The notes under the pieces: generated by a model
Databases searched by the model: none
The model's input: only the letters and a program-made list of their open reading frames with translations
What the model was told of the DNA's origin: nothing
Made by a program: the position numbers and the translations under genes
Origin: Sipunculus nudus
Taxonomy: Eukaryota > Annelida > Sipuncula > Golfingiida > Sipunculidae
DNA: 64,000 bases
Direction: 5' to 3'
Assembly: GCA_026874595.1 (NCBI GenBank)
Contig: CM049310.1
Coordinates: 41,239,558 to 41,303,557 of the forward strand
Shown: in pieces, positions 22,023-59,365 of the stretch
Position numbering within the stretch: position 1 is the stretch's first letter
Layout: each line of letters starts with the position of its first letter

Positions 22023-24737
22023 CTAAGGAACGGCTTCGTAACTGCTTAGTTTGAGGTGTTCCTGCCAGTAGGCCTTGACACAATTCTCTACCTTCTTCTC
22101 AAATATCTCCTCGTCTACAATTCGTCTGACTCTGGACGAAAATACGCCGAACACTTCCGGCACGAACCCTACAAATATTACAGCCATAGTGCGAGTTGCC
22201 AAGTTTATATTATATCCATGACGAAAGGCCTGCGTTAACATGACTGTTGAGTAAATCACGTTAGCTGTGACCAGTAGTTTCAGGAACACTATAGCTACCT
22301 GTACCCTTATTGGCTGCATCATCCTGGCCACGAAATCGAAAGCTGCTCGTGGAATACCGAGTGTTAAGGTGTCTAAGTGTTTCTTGACGAAACACGGTCG
22401 GTAATCATCATCCTCAACGCGGTAACCATAGGGACGCCATCCACTCTTCTGAAGGCAGTCCGACACGTGGACAGCCTGCTGTAAAAGGCTGATGTAACCT
22501 TCAGTGAATCCGCTCATTGACCTCGTCAGATAATACAAGACAGCTATAGCAGCGATGCAGTACGTGGCCGAAAACTCCGGGTACACCACTAAACCAGCAA
22601 AGGTGAACGTCAGAAGGTTGACCAGAAACAGAAAGGAATGCACGAAATTCTGGATCGCAACGGATGTAACAAACAGCGTGGCGACCAGGACGACGACACT
22701 GACTATGCAACCTAAAACAATACGCAGGTATGACAGGCGAGTTCCGTGTTCCGGGGATAACGACAGACGATTTAGTACCACGGACATGAGTCCACTTATT
22801 GCAAGTTTCACGAAGAAGATCAGAGGAACTCCATAATACAGGATTACCAAAAAGAACTCTACCGCGCAGATTCCGATTAGCAAAGTCCACGCCAGAACAG
22901 CAGGAATGAATGCAACCCCACCAGCAAGGGCCCGGACGAGGCGAGAAGGACCAGACAGAAAGTACGCCACTTTGATCAAGTTTACTCTCTTGAGTCTCCC
23001 GCAACACATTGCAAAGAAAGATTTCCAGAATCCAACGCAGAATAACATGAAGAATCTCTCTTTGATTTTTGCTGCAAGACATCCGTACCCGGATCTCATG
23101 AGTTGCCTTCGGGTGATACCTCTTGTTTCCAAGACTCCATCAGTAATGAACAAAAACGTGACCATCGGAGCGTTTGGGTCATCTTGAAGTTCTTTTGTGT
23201 CCAAAAACATGTCAGGAATACTCTCTGGTATACAGAGCAAAACCGATCCAAGAATCACAAACAATGGTATATACACTAAAGATCCTCCCAAGAAATATTC
23301 CGAGTTCTGTAAACAGTAGTTATATCCGTAGGGGATGCATAGTTCGCCTACTGGTATGTTCAATCTCAAACTCTCTTGAACGTCATCATGTTCTTTGAAA
23401 TAATATACAATTACCTTTATAATCAATACGCTCAAGGAAAGAAATACAATGACGACCCTCCATATACGCCGGATCAGTCCACTCCTTTTGTGAAGGCACA
23501 TGATCTTCCTTAATAACGGTTTAACAGAAGTCGGATCTTGGCCTAAAAAGATCCACTTTTCCTGTCGTACATCAGGAGGTTCATATCCAACATCAATGAG
23601 ACTTGAACTACCTTCACAACTAAAAGATTCAAACAGAGCCCACCTGTTGTCGGTTGTCCTTTTTCGTTTGTGATCAGGAAGGAGATGGAGGAAGAGAGGA
23701 GAGAAACAGGCTATGGCTAGGCTCCACGCAAGCACCAACCACATGTAATACGTCTGATGGTACTGTTTGTCACATGGCAATCCAGTATTTGCTTCACAGC
23801 AGTTGAAGTATGTGTAATCCTTTGCAATGGTAAACATATGCGTAGCATACCACCACACCTGAGAGTGGCTGGTGGGGTGTACAACACTCTCAAAGCAAAA
23901 CTGACTGTTGTTTTGACGTTTATAATCACTCGTAAAGATTTTCAGCAAAGTGTCCCGGATTGTCATTGCAGCCTCGCTGGTTCCGAGTTTCAGTGCCATA
24001 TTACAGGAGTTTTTAGTGTACAGATTTACAATAAACTCGTCTTTCGAGTCAAACTGCTTCTTATATGCGTACCTAGTTAGTAACCCGAACGAAAGAAGGC
24101 CAAAATCGAAGGGGTATTCTAACATCATGTCGCTGCTATGGTCTCTTCCAAAAGTGGTCCACACCCATCTGTGAGGCAAATAGGAGTATTGGTCCGCTGT
24201 TATGTTTATGTAGGCACTGAAGTTAAGTCTAAAGTATATCATATTTGCAGGTTTCTCTCGCAACTGATTAAAGAATTCTACAGATGTCTCGTCCATAAAA
24301 AGGGTACAGTTTTCTTCTTCCGCATTATAATAATGCTCCTGGAGATTTGACAAAACAGTAAGACGTGCATTTTCTACACTTCCAATCGATCGTCTTTCCC
24401 TCTTGCTGCTGACAGGTGAACTCTCGTATGAGGGCCTCCGTATTGACCTTGGCTTGTGGAATAAAGAAGAACCTTGACCATGCATGTCTTTAGAGTCTGC
24501 AACATACAAATAAAAGAACAGGAGAAGAATAATGATGATGCTTAACCTTCTGAACTTGTTTGGAATGGCCTCGTTTTCATGATTATCCTTCTGATGACGT
24601 CTCAAGCAGTTTTTACTCTCACAGGGGCACGTGCCAGATGCGGGAGCATCGGGTTCTTTTTCTTCTCCGACAACCCGCACGTACCTACCTGTTTCTCCTG
24701 AGGCAAAGGGCGGCTTGGAGATGATCATTGTGGACAT
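22023..24737 (-). CDS. Unrecognised multi-pass membrane protein, paralogue B (904 aa, intronless)
   Basis: A full-length homologue of the gene at 12121-14820. By eye roughly three quarters of residues are identical, with long identical blocks such as GELCIPYGY and SGYGCLAAKIKERFFM. The start is the ATG at 24737, with an in-frame TGA 18 bases upstream; a second Met four codons in aligns with the start of paralogue A. It has the same layout: a Cys cluster (CPCESKNC), a first membrane segment, and a large loop with conserved Cys (QFCFE, FNCC) and sequons. A cytoplasmic-like loop follows (DHKRKR, SSLIDVG, RQEKWIFLGQ), then repeated hydrophobic segments and an identical SYEAVP end. No frameshift or stop interrupts it, so both copies look functional. 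Family and role are unknown. The gene being intronless could mean an ancient retrocopy or a lineage in which introns were never present. Confidence 0.93.
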   Translation of the reverse strand: MSTMIISKPPFASGETGRYVRVVGEEKEPDAPASGTCPCESKNCLRRHQKDNHENEAIPNKFRRLSIIIILLLFFYLYVADSKDMHGQGSSLFHKPRSIRRPSYESSPVSSKRERRSIGSVENARLTVLSNLQEHYYNAEEENCTLFMDETSVEFFNQLREKPANMIYFRLNFSAYINITADQYSYLPHRWVWTTFGRDHSSDMMLEYPFDFGLLSFGLLTRYAYKKQFDSKDEFIVNLYTKNSCNMALKLGTSEAAMTIRDTLLKIFTSDYKRQNNSQFCFESVVHPTSHSQVWWYATHMFTIAKDYTYFNCCEANTGLPCDKQYHQTYYMWLVLAWSLAIACFSPLFLHLLPDHKRKRTTDNRWALFESFSCEGSSSLIDVGYEPPDVRQEKWIFLGQDPTSVKPLLRKIMCLHKRSGLIRRIWRVVIVFLSLSVLIIKVIVYYFKEHDDVQESLRLNIPVGELCIPYGYNYCLQNSEYFLGGSLVYIPLFVILGSVLLCIPESIPDMFLDTKELQDDPNAPMVTFLFITDGVLETRGITRRQLMRSGYGCLAAKIKERFFMLFCVGFWKSFFAMCCGRLKRVNLIKVAYFLSGPSRLVRALAGGVAFIPAVLAWTLLIGICAVEFFLVILYYGVPLIFFVKLAISGLMSVVLNRLSLSPEHGTRLSYLRIVLGCIVSVVVLVATLFVTSVAIQNFVHSFLFLVNLLTFTFAGLVVYPEFSATYCIAAIAVLYYLTRSMSGFTEGYISLLQQAVHVSDCLQKSGWRPYGYRVEDDDYRPCFVKKHLDTLTLGIPRAAFDFVARMMQPIRVQVAIVFLKLLVTANVIYSTVMLTQAFRHGYNINLATRTMAVIFVGFVPEVFGVFSSRVRRIVDEEIFEKKVENCVKAYWQEHLKLSSYEAVP

Positions 24738-25200
24738 TTTGATACTACATAGTCAGTATATACAGGTTTAGTCTGCATTGCATTCAGTAGATCGAATGTC
24801 ATTGTATAAGATATATTAAGGAAATACTTGTAATCCAAGCTTACAACATAGCTAATTCCTTAGTTCATCTGAGTCATGTGCATAACTGGGCGACTCGCAG
24901 GGTATGGTTTAAACAATACACTGAAAGTCCAAAGTGTCACTGAATCCTCCGACTGTATCCGTGTATTAATCTGCTGGCCCAGATCCTTATAACATAAATC
25001 CCTGTATACATCTGTTGTACATACATGCAGGAAGTAATACGTGTATATAACCTGCGTGGATGATAAAAATATCTTTTTTGGCCGCCCCCAGTAACCTTAT
25101 AAACGGCTACGGGTCATGTGACGATTAAATATAATAATTAAGTTAACTGGAACAATGATCATTTATATTCGTTAAAAGCGTTTAGCAAATAACACAGTTC

Positions 25201-25203
<3 letters not shown>
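24738..25203. other. Upstream region of paralogue B, no gene seen
   Basis: This holds the promoter side of the minus-strand gene. A TATA-like GTTATATACACG (read on the minus strand, near 25052-25040) is the only core-promoter-like sequence I noticed. No clear similarity to the region upstream of paralogue A was visible. Confidence 0.4.
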
Positions 25204-25257
<54 letters not shown>

Positions 25258-25260
25258 ATA
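25204..25260. repeat. (TA)n microsatellite
   Basis: About 55 bases of alternating TA. Confidence 0.96.
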
Positions 25261-25719
25261 CATAACTGTGTGTATTGTACTTCAATCAATACATTATACG
25301 TACAATTTCCAAAATTCCTATATTGCAATTGTGCTTTATGAACCCAGTATGCTCGTTGAGGATATTATGGGTGTTTTTTTTTTTCAATCGGAATCAAACT
25401 CGTCACCAAATCAGACTGGATACTATGAAGGAGCTTTAAAAGCATCATGGATACAAATGCTAATGGTAACATAGCGTTCACATCAACACGAGTGCCTTTT
25501 AGACATATGACACTTAACTTAGCTTATTCTCATGTCAGCTGATCCCTATGTACGTTCTCGTATCTCACAAATTATAAAATCATTTTAAACCATGAAGACA
25601 TTTCCTGACCGACCGGAGACTTGCTTGAAATCTAGAGTTGTGCCATATTTAACTAGAACACGGGTAGTCGACATGGGTGAAGTGAGTCATGGATTGAGTG
25701 GCAAGGGGAAATAGAGTAA

Positions 25720-26310
25720 GATGTGTTACATATTAGATTGGATGTGTGCCACGTAAACATGATTGTAGGTGGCGCACCCTGTAATTTGAACGAGAAACTA
25801 TCCAAGATGTATACACATGCAAAATTTCAGGTGGAAAAGTCAAACCACTGCCGAGATATGAGTGATTTTAGAACAAGTCAAATGAATAGATGGACGCTGC
25901 GCAAAAATGGTTGAAGGAGGGGGCACCAGTGTCTGGTAGGATAAAGAGCTATGTGAGATCTTAACACATGCAAATTTAGGAAGATACGTCAAACTAGTCC
26001 AGAGGTATAAGCATGGATGTCTACAGCGTGAACGTGAATGTAGGTGGCGCCACCTGTCATAAAATCAAGAAAGCTATCCAGGATATATACGCATGCCGAA
26101 TTTCAGGTGAATTAGTCAACCACTGCAGAGATATGATTATTTTTTACCCAAGGCTGATGAACAGATGGACACTGTGCAAAAATGGTTGCAGGTGGCGCCA
26201 CCATTTTTTTGTGTATGTTAAAAAGCTATCCAAGGGCTGCATTTGTACAAATTTTTTTTTCCTGATTGGTCAAACAAGTCCGAAAATATGTGGGTTAATG
26301 TGTCGAATCA
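25720..26310. repeat. Diverged tandem module (~130-150 bp) with GGTGGCGCCACC palindrome
   Basis: The phrase GTAGGTGGCGCC(ACC) or a decayed form recurs at about 25766, 25913, 26041 and 26190. Each is followed by a block with AGCTATCCAAG, ACGCATG, ATTTCAGGTG and ACCACTGCAGAGATATGA. This makes about four tandem copies of one module. The short open frames across it share similar peptides for this reason and are not supported as genes. The same palindrome occurs once near 2143. Confidence 0.72.
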
Positions 26311-26604
26311 GATGCACAGATGGACGCACTGGAGAGAGGAAAGATCAGAGGTCAACGCCAATTGGTTAGGCACCAGTTCTCATGTGACCGAATAATTGGT
26401 GTAAGTTTCGGAAAAAACCTCAGTGATAGTAGTATAGTAGTATCAAATAGTAGTCTCAGTGGAGTTCTCTGGAAACGAACGCGGCGGCGGAATCCGGTCA
26501 AAAACATAGTATCCGCAAAACTTTGTTTTGGCGGATACAAATATGAATATTTTGCACGTTTGTTTGCTATGAGATTTGGTATATGACTGTTGGTTTAATC
26601 TGGA

Positions 26605-27080
26605 TTTTTAGCTCAGCTGACTGAAAGTCAACTGAGGTATAGGTATGGCGCTTTGTCTGTCCGTTAGGGCACCACTAGTAACCGCTGGACCTAGAAACTT
26701 CTAAGTGTACATCCAGGGAGGTCAATAAAAATTCCTCTTGGAAACCTTAAATTAGGTCAGTGTGACCTATATCCTCCGAGTTAAAGGGCTTGTTAATACC
26801 CCCATATAATCAAAATTTTGATAAAGATTTTGGGTTCATGAGGTCAAAGTGACAGGACTCGCACATTTAGAAGATTGTGGATACATTTTAAGCAAAACAT
26901 TTCATCCCAAACCTTCGGTCTTCTGCCTGGCGCACCTGCCAATTGGGGAAGGTTCCTTTTGATTTTTGGTGTCACAAGGTCAAAGGTCAAGATCACAGGG
27001 CCCATCCATTGACAAATTAGTTTATGGATGAAAACTCCAGTTAGGGTGGACACGTTGGCTTCAAACTGATCACAGGACCC
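26605..27080. repeat. Dispersed repeat related to 2281-3260, with hairpin end
   Basis: It starts with a TTTTTAGCTCAGCTGACT...AGTCAACTGAG hairpin and continues with the GGTCATGAGGTCAAAG, CATCCCAAACCTTC and GGTGGACACGTTGGCTTCAAA phrases seen in the 2.3-3.3 kb repeat. It contains a perfect direct repeat AGGTCA-A-AGGTCA at 26977-26989. Confidence 0.7.
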
Positions 27081-27179
27081 TTATTTAAAAAAAAAACTCC
27101 TGTCCTTATAGACAAATTCAGCTGAGCGTCGGGACCTACAAGTCCCTAGATGAATATAGAGAGCATTTTTTTTCTGTTA

Positions 27180-27560
27180 TAATGATTGGGATTTCGATGC
27201 AGAGCCATTTAAATGAGCGGGATTTGGATGTAGGGCCATTTTGACTGTGCTGTTAAGCGGGTTTTGGATGTAGGACCATTTTGACTGTGCTGTTAAGCGG
27301 GTTTTGGATGTAGGTCTATTCTGACTGTTCGCATCATCTGGATTTGAATCTAAGACATCTTTCTGTCGGTAAGATCTGGATTATGAGATAAAGGAAGATT
27401 TTGTCTGACTGTATGATCTGGGGCTGGATGTAGGATCTATTTTTTCCGTCACTATAATTTGGATTTGGTTGCGAGATCTTGTTCATTTATATTATGTGGA
27501 TTTGGATATTTAACCATTTCACTTGTTTGTATTATCTGTATTTTGATGCAAGATTGTATT
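27180..27560. repeat. Decaying ~48-bp minisatellite
   Basis: Two nearly identical neighbouring units contain GGTTTTGGATGTAGGACCAT and TTTGACTGTGCTGTTAAGCG (about 27224-27320). Progressively diverged copies with GGATTTGGATGTA(A/G)G follow to about 27560. No coding potential. Confidence 0.75.
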
Positions 27561-30500
27561 ATCTGAATTTAATGAATGAATGAACCTTAAATTTAACCCA
27601 CCATGTAAACAACAATAAAGAGGTTCCTATAGCTCAGTAGGCTAAAAGTTTACGGAGCAACAAATGAAAACTCCATTCATGGAACCAATGAAAAACACCA
27701 TATTTAAAATTGAAAATAATTTATTAGCATCAAAATCATGTTTGCACAACATATACAAGAGTGTCAAATTCATAGTATGTGCAGTTTAACCCACAACACT
27801 CTCACATAAATAATACACATATCCCTCTGGACATAAATAACAACAGTACCCAAGTGAAAGTGCTGAACTTGTCATACAAAACTCATGTTGGAAAATAATT
27901 ATCAATAAATATCAAATTAATTCAGTAATAGCTATGAAACGTTGAAAACACATTAAATAGTGACAACAGCTTTAATCTCAGTAAGCAAACCAGTACTAAA
28001 GCTGCACTGCATGTCACGTGATTCTATACTGAACGACACACACACTTGTCTCCCTTAAATTGGGGAGTTAAGTTGTAACCTGTGTTTGATAACATATATA
28101 TGTAGAATTTGCAAAGTTTGGAAACTTACAAGGAAGGTATCTTTTTGTCACAATTTGTTTATAATGTTATTTATCATATTGTTCATGAGTATTGCAAATT
28201 ATTATTTTCCATTATTATTTTTTTGTTTGCCTTAATAGGCTTGTTTGTAAAATTGATGAGGGGAGAGATTTTTTTCTTATCAATAATTAATTTTTTCACA
28301 TTGATATACATTTTAGTTTTTTTTTCAAGAATTTTTTTGGTTTTTAGTAGGATTGATTATAATAATTGATATTTGTTATTGATTTTTTTAAAAGATTACT
28401 CACAAAACTGATATTTGCTTTTCATGAAACATGTGATTTCATCTTTTTGAGACAACAAAAATCTGAATAATCTTACATTTAAGATATGTAAAGGCAAAAT
28501 ATATCTGACAGCAAAAACATGTTTGCACCAAAATTTCTGCTGTAATCTTGTCCTGTAACAAACTCATATACAAATATGAAAGGAAAATATATGATGTATA
28601 ATGTTAGGTCCCTAAATTGTACCTATGAAAAGTTCTTTCATGTTATGTATTATTTTAGATTTTTAAGGTAATCTTTCCAAAAAGGCCTTGACCTATTAAG
28701 GATAGATCATTAAGCGGTGGTATTTCAGAAGAAAAGGAAAAGAAATCAGTTCATGGCCTGTAGCTGGCACTGGTGGCTCGACAAGAACTGTCAATTACAC
28801 GTAATTGGTAACAGTCTATCAACATTAAGTACAGAAATTCCATTATATGAAAAGTTCTCTGGATTTTTGTTTAACAAATGTCACTGAACCTTTGAGGTTC
28901 TATTCATCACTTTGCTTCTACCCTTAGGCCACATTCAGCAAACAGGAAATGGCTGATAAACAAATTTTAAACTTTTACTCCCTACAAACAGCAGGGTCAT
29001 AATTTTGATGTAAGCTGCCTGATGCAAGAACACAAAAATAGAATATTGCACATTTAAGTAATTACCTCTATCAATAAGGTCTTACTTTTTTCACACACTT
29101 CTTTAATAGTATGCTTTAAGCAGGAAACCAGATTATTGTCAAATTGATTTGCTGCAGATGACGGAAACACAAAGGAATATTCATCATCATGGAATAACCC
29201 ACATACATGGCATTAGTCATGTTTTGGTGTATTCAAAAGGTTCATAGACAAAAAGTATTCATGAAGAACACAAAGCATTTTTCTCCAAAGTGCAATTCAA
29301 TGGTATGGTTGATGCAAAATTTAGTCTCTCTCCTGCCATGTAAATTCTAAATTCACAACAAATGGTTGACCATTTTACAGTTGTGATGTGAAAGGAGTAT
29401 GTTATTCTAGTCAGTGACTGAAGGTACAGCATAGAATTTATTTTTCTACTTTTCAACTATTTTTTTTATTCATAGTTTTTTAAGTTTGGTTTAAGTACAA
29501 TAATCCTCTTATATGCAAGTTTTAATGTTATAAAACAATGATGTGACAGAAAATTAGCTTTCCTGTTTGCCATAAAATTTTGCCACTGTGTCAACACCAT
29601 TTGAAAAAATACTCCAATATACTCTGACTTTTTGTACACAAATATATATATACCCTACAATAAGCACCTAAAATAATGACACATTTATCAGTCTGGCACT
29701 ATACACAAAAAACAATTCACTTGCTGCACAAGATTTTCATTTGATAAGGTTCAATGTGAATTAAATAAATATATAAAGTGCTTTGAATGAGAAAAATTAA
29801 CATTTCAACATTTTTTTATATAAAACTTACAAAACAACAGTATATTCACATACTTAAATGCATTGGAACTGACATATGTGCAAAAAAATACATTCACGAC
29901 AAATACCTTGTTTTCAGGACACCAATAAATGGCACACAAACATGATTGTTAGTCACATGAAATGGTTTGTTAAAAGTAATAAAGTCATGTGCATTAATGA
30001 TATCAAATGCCCTTTGGTTATCAAAGTAAGAATCAATCAAGATCACTAACTTTCTACAATGCCATTTGACCTATTGACCTCTCTCATGTGACAGTGTCAA
30101 AGGTTAAACATTATTACACTTGCTGCATTGTGTAAAGATAAAAATTAAAGCTGCTGTGTTCTAAAAAATTATTTCTTATTAGTGAAGACAAAAGTTTCCT
30201 AAATGGACATGATCAAATTATCACAGAAATGTCACCATGAAAGTACTTATTATCCAAAAAGTGTTAGCAAAGCTTGTCCTATACTCTGAATATATTTGAA
30301 AAATTCAGTTGATAGACTCATGTTTATGAAGATAAGGATCCGGTTTCTGTATAAACAGGTACTTCAGTCATTTTTACAGACTAAGTCTGATACTCCAAAT
30401 GAATCTATAGGAAATCCTTAGCTCTGAATAAAAGGTTATCTACTTCTGATGGTGGTGGCACTCATTCCTTGTCATGCAACTCCTGTGTGGCCACGCTTCA

Positions 30501-31690
30501 GAAATACCATTTTTCGATTTTATAGTGTTTGGAACAATACCAAAAGTGGGTCATCTTCTACTTTTGCTGGTAAGTCCTGAGGAATTTCACATTATTTTGG
30601 ATATTTCACGAAATGCCATTTACAGAACCATCTATCAGAAACAATGACAATGTATCCAGCTTGGCCCATGGAAAACCTGGCCTTGACAAACCTGGCCAAA
30701 GTGACATGGAACTGTCCCAACACAAGAGCTGGTAATATTACATGCTATATTATTAATAATTAATTCTCACACCCCTATTTTCTGCGAGGTTTATAGAAAA
30801 AATATGATTTCAAAAATTAAAGTAAATTGAAGCAAAACAAAAGTCTCCTTGCTCTCACATTACCCTTTGAAAACATCAATTCAAGTTGTGAACAATAATG
30901 AAATTTAGGAATTGCCTTCTTAAACTGAAAATAGCTACAATAATTAGGACCCACTGACCACATTTTTTTAGGGCAGACCTGGACAGAAAGACTCAAACTG
31001 CTTGCCTTAATTTAGAGAAATGGCCAACTGTTTTGTCAGTATACAGTGTCTTAGATGAAGTTACAGGAAAAGGGTTCAGGAACCCATAACTTTTCCATGT
31101 CATTTTTAACAAATGAAGTGTCCTCAAATATAGTACACCTTTCCTGACTGAAGACACTCAACATCAAATTCCAGCTCAGACAACTGCTAGGTTACATACC
31201 TGAATAATCAATAACACTGACAAATAATATTGCAAAAACACATATTAAGAATACTGTAAAACTGGAAACTTCTTTTTTATACATTTTTGTCAAGCTACCA
31301 CATGTAGTTTTTACAGGCATGTAATATTGATAAACTGCCTGAATTGACATGAAAATTAACATTGCCTACCGGAATACTGCAGGTATGTTACTTTCCTAAA
31401 AACCAATGTCAGAATTTACATATATTACAAGCATGAAAAAAAATTCCAGTGTTACAGAATCTTTGACTTGGCATACACTGACACTGTCATGGAATGAAAT
31501 GAGAGCAGATGTTTTAAAAAAATCCATTGTCTGACTCTTGATCACACTGGATGCAGGTGCATAATTAAACCAATTTATCTTGCGCTGCATCAAACCAAAC
31601 AATTACATATGATTCTTTATTTCAAATGCAGCTTACTCCGATGAAATCTTTCAACTGCACTTTTCTGAGGGCAGCCTGACATTTTCCTTT
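27561..31690. other. AT-rich stretch without recognisable gene
   Basis: Four kilobases of AT-rich sequence with few repeats and no supported open frame. It lies downstream of the PHTF stop codon (33953), so part of it could be a long 3' untranslated region. A minus-strand AATAAA near 27724-27719 would suit such an end, but the Helitron-like element at 31864-33230 lies in between and I cannot show transcription. A G-run (about 31719-31734) sits just to its right. Confidence 0.4.
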
Positions 31691-31863
31691 AAAAAAAGTG
31701 GGCCAACAGTAGAGTGGTGGGGGGGGGGGGGGGGGTCCTCTATCACGATAAGACACATGACACTCTACATATATTAGGTGTGCTGTAGTATGATTTCTGA
31801 GAAAAAGTTCTTCCTTTTGATTAATGAGAAAACAAACTTCTTCTCATAAAGTTTATTTTAAAA

Positions 31864-33230
31864 CTAGATGTGTCGGAACGACACGAATACCCCCACCTGG
31901 GGCAAATTAGAAACATTTGTAAAATTTTGAAAAATTTTTTAAGTTCAGGAGGTGCCGTATGGTCAAAAATAGGTCAACAAGGGCAAAATGCAAACTCGAT
32001 CTGTAACTGGTCATTATCAAGCAACACACCAAAAATCATGCCAGTATATGCAGGCATTGTGAAAAGAAGTCCGTACATGTGCATTTTCCATAAAAATTTC
32101 TGTCTTTCATGAAATTTTCTCTGTTTAGGAGCCGTAAAACAATCAAAAGTAGGTCAACTGGGACGAAACGCGAACTTGATCTATAACTGTCATTATCTGC
32201 CCACACATAAAAAATCAGGGTGGTATCTGCAGGCATTGAGGAAAAAAAGTCAGTACATATGCATTTGTTATGAAAATTTCTATTTTTCATGAAACTTTCT
32301 ATGTTCAGGAGCAGTCAAATGGTCAAAAGTAGGTCAACTGGGACAAAACAAGAACTCGATCTGTAACTGGTCATTATCTGCCTACACACCAAAAATCAGG
32401 CCCGTTTCTGCAGGCACTGCGAAAAAAAAGTCCATACATGTGCACTTTTTTATGAAATTTTCTATGTTAGAGCACCGTCAAAGGGTCAAAAGTAGGTCAA
32501 CTGGGACAAAACGTGAACTCGATCTGTAACTGGTCATTATCTGCCCACACACAAAAAATCAGGCCAATATCTGCAGGTATTGCGAAGAAAAGTCTGTACA
32601 AGTGTATTTGTCATGAAAATTTATATTTTACATGAAATTTTCTATGTTCAGGAGCCGTAAAACAGTCAAAAGTAGGTCAACTGGGACGAAACGCGAACTC
32701 GATCTGTAACTGGTCAATATCTGCCCACACACCAAAAATCAGGCCAATATCTGCAGGCATTGCGAAAAAAAGTCCGTACATGTGTATTTGTCATGAAATT
32801 TCATATTTTTCATGAAATTTTCTATGTTCAGGAGACGTAAAACAGTCAAAAGTAGGTTAACTGGGACGAAACGCGAACTCAATCCGTAACTGGTCATTAT
32901 CTGCCCACACACAAAAAATCAGGCCAACATCTGCAGGCATTGCGTCAAAAAGTCGGTACATCTGTATTTGTCATGAAAATTTCTATTTTTCATGAAATTT
33001 TCTAAGTTTAGGAGCCGTAAAATGGTCAAAAGTAGGTCAACCGGGACGAAACGCAAACTTGATCTGTAACTGGTCTATATCTGCCCACACACCAAAAATC
33101 AGGCCAATATCTGCAGGCATTGCGAAAAAAAGTCCGTACAACTGTTTGATATCGGAATGACGGAAGGACGGAATGACGGATATGGGTAAAACTATATGCC
33201 CCGGCCACTTTGTGGCGGGGGCATAACTAG
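31864..33230 (+). mobile_element. Helitron-like non-autonomous element with ~180-bp tandem core
   Basis: The right end is a hairpin (GCCCCGGCCAC, loop TTT, GTGGCGGGGGC; one mismatch) at 33198-33222, followed by ATAACTAG. A hairpin followed within a few bases by CTRR is the hallmark 3' end of Helitrons. The left end begins ACTAGATG and carries another perfect hairpin (GTGTCG, loop GAA, CGACAC; 31870-31884). Between them a unit containing AAAAGTAGGTCAACTGGGAC and ATCAGGCCAATATCTGCAGG is repeated about seven times with a period near 180 bp (one near 165). The layout resembles the pearl/HINE elements known from bivalves; that match is from memory. No Rep/helicase is encoded. Confidence 0.68.
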
Positions 33231-33952
33231 AAATATTTATAACTCAATTTTCATTACTGAGTTGCTTGTCTGCTTAAGTAATCATTAATCATGAACCTGA
33301 AACAGTCTCTCCAGTGAGCATAAAAAATGCATAAATTTACCAATCACATGATATTTGACATGATTCATACCAATGACATTTCATCATAGATTTCTTATAT
33401 GACACTGAGAGAATGTTATTAAACATCAGATGTTGCATTCCATAGGATGATCAAACATTCCTGATGCATCTATGCATGAATTATGTACAATATTTGACAT
33501 TGTATCTTGATCTATCGGTGCACCAGTGTATTGTTACAACCCTAGTCATATGCAGGGGCATCAATACAGGAGGGGATGTGGGTTTGTTACCCCCCACCCT
33601 TTAGCAACAGGGGATAATCGGTTTAATCACCCACTCCTATTAAGAGAATAAGAATTTATATATTGTAAATATATTCATAATTAGAATGACAGACTTTGGT
33701 TTGATTTCTCCATTTCTGAGTGTAATGTAAAATATTATATATCTTAACAAGTTGTCCCTCTCTCGCCTGTGAGTCATCAACAACTGAAGATAAATTGATG
33801 CTACTGGTCATATGACATCTGCATCCAGCATGATCAGACCTATCACTGACGAACCTCTGTTCTGAAGACTCTTACATAAAGAACCACTTAGCATTGGGTT
33901 CAATATGAGGCTGGGTACCAACCCACTTGGTCCCTTCATGCATACTGTTTCT
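33231..33952 (-). other. PHTF: Probable 3' untranslated region of PHTF
   Basis: This is directly downstream of the PHTF stop codon on the minus strand. There is no coding frame. A minus-strand ATTAAA near 33625-33620 is a possible poly(A) signal. The true 3' end cannot be set from sequence alone. Confidence 0.4.

Positions 33953-59365
<25,413 letters not shown>

Noticed and set aside
22501-23082. 193-codon minus-strand frame inside paralogue B
   Set aside because: It is a shadow of the real gene in another phase, with no family resemblance of its own.
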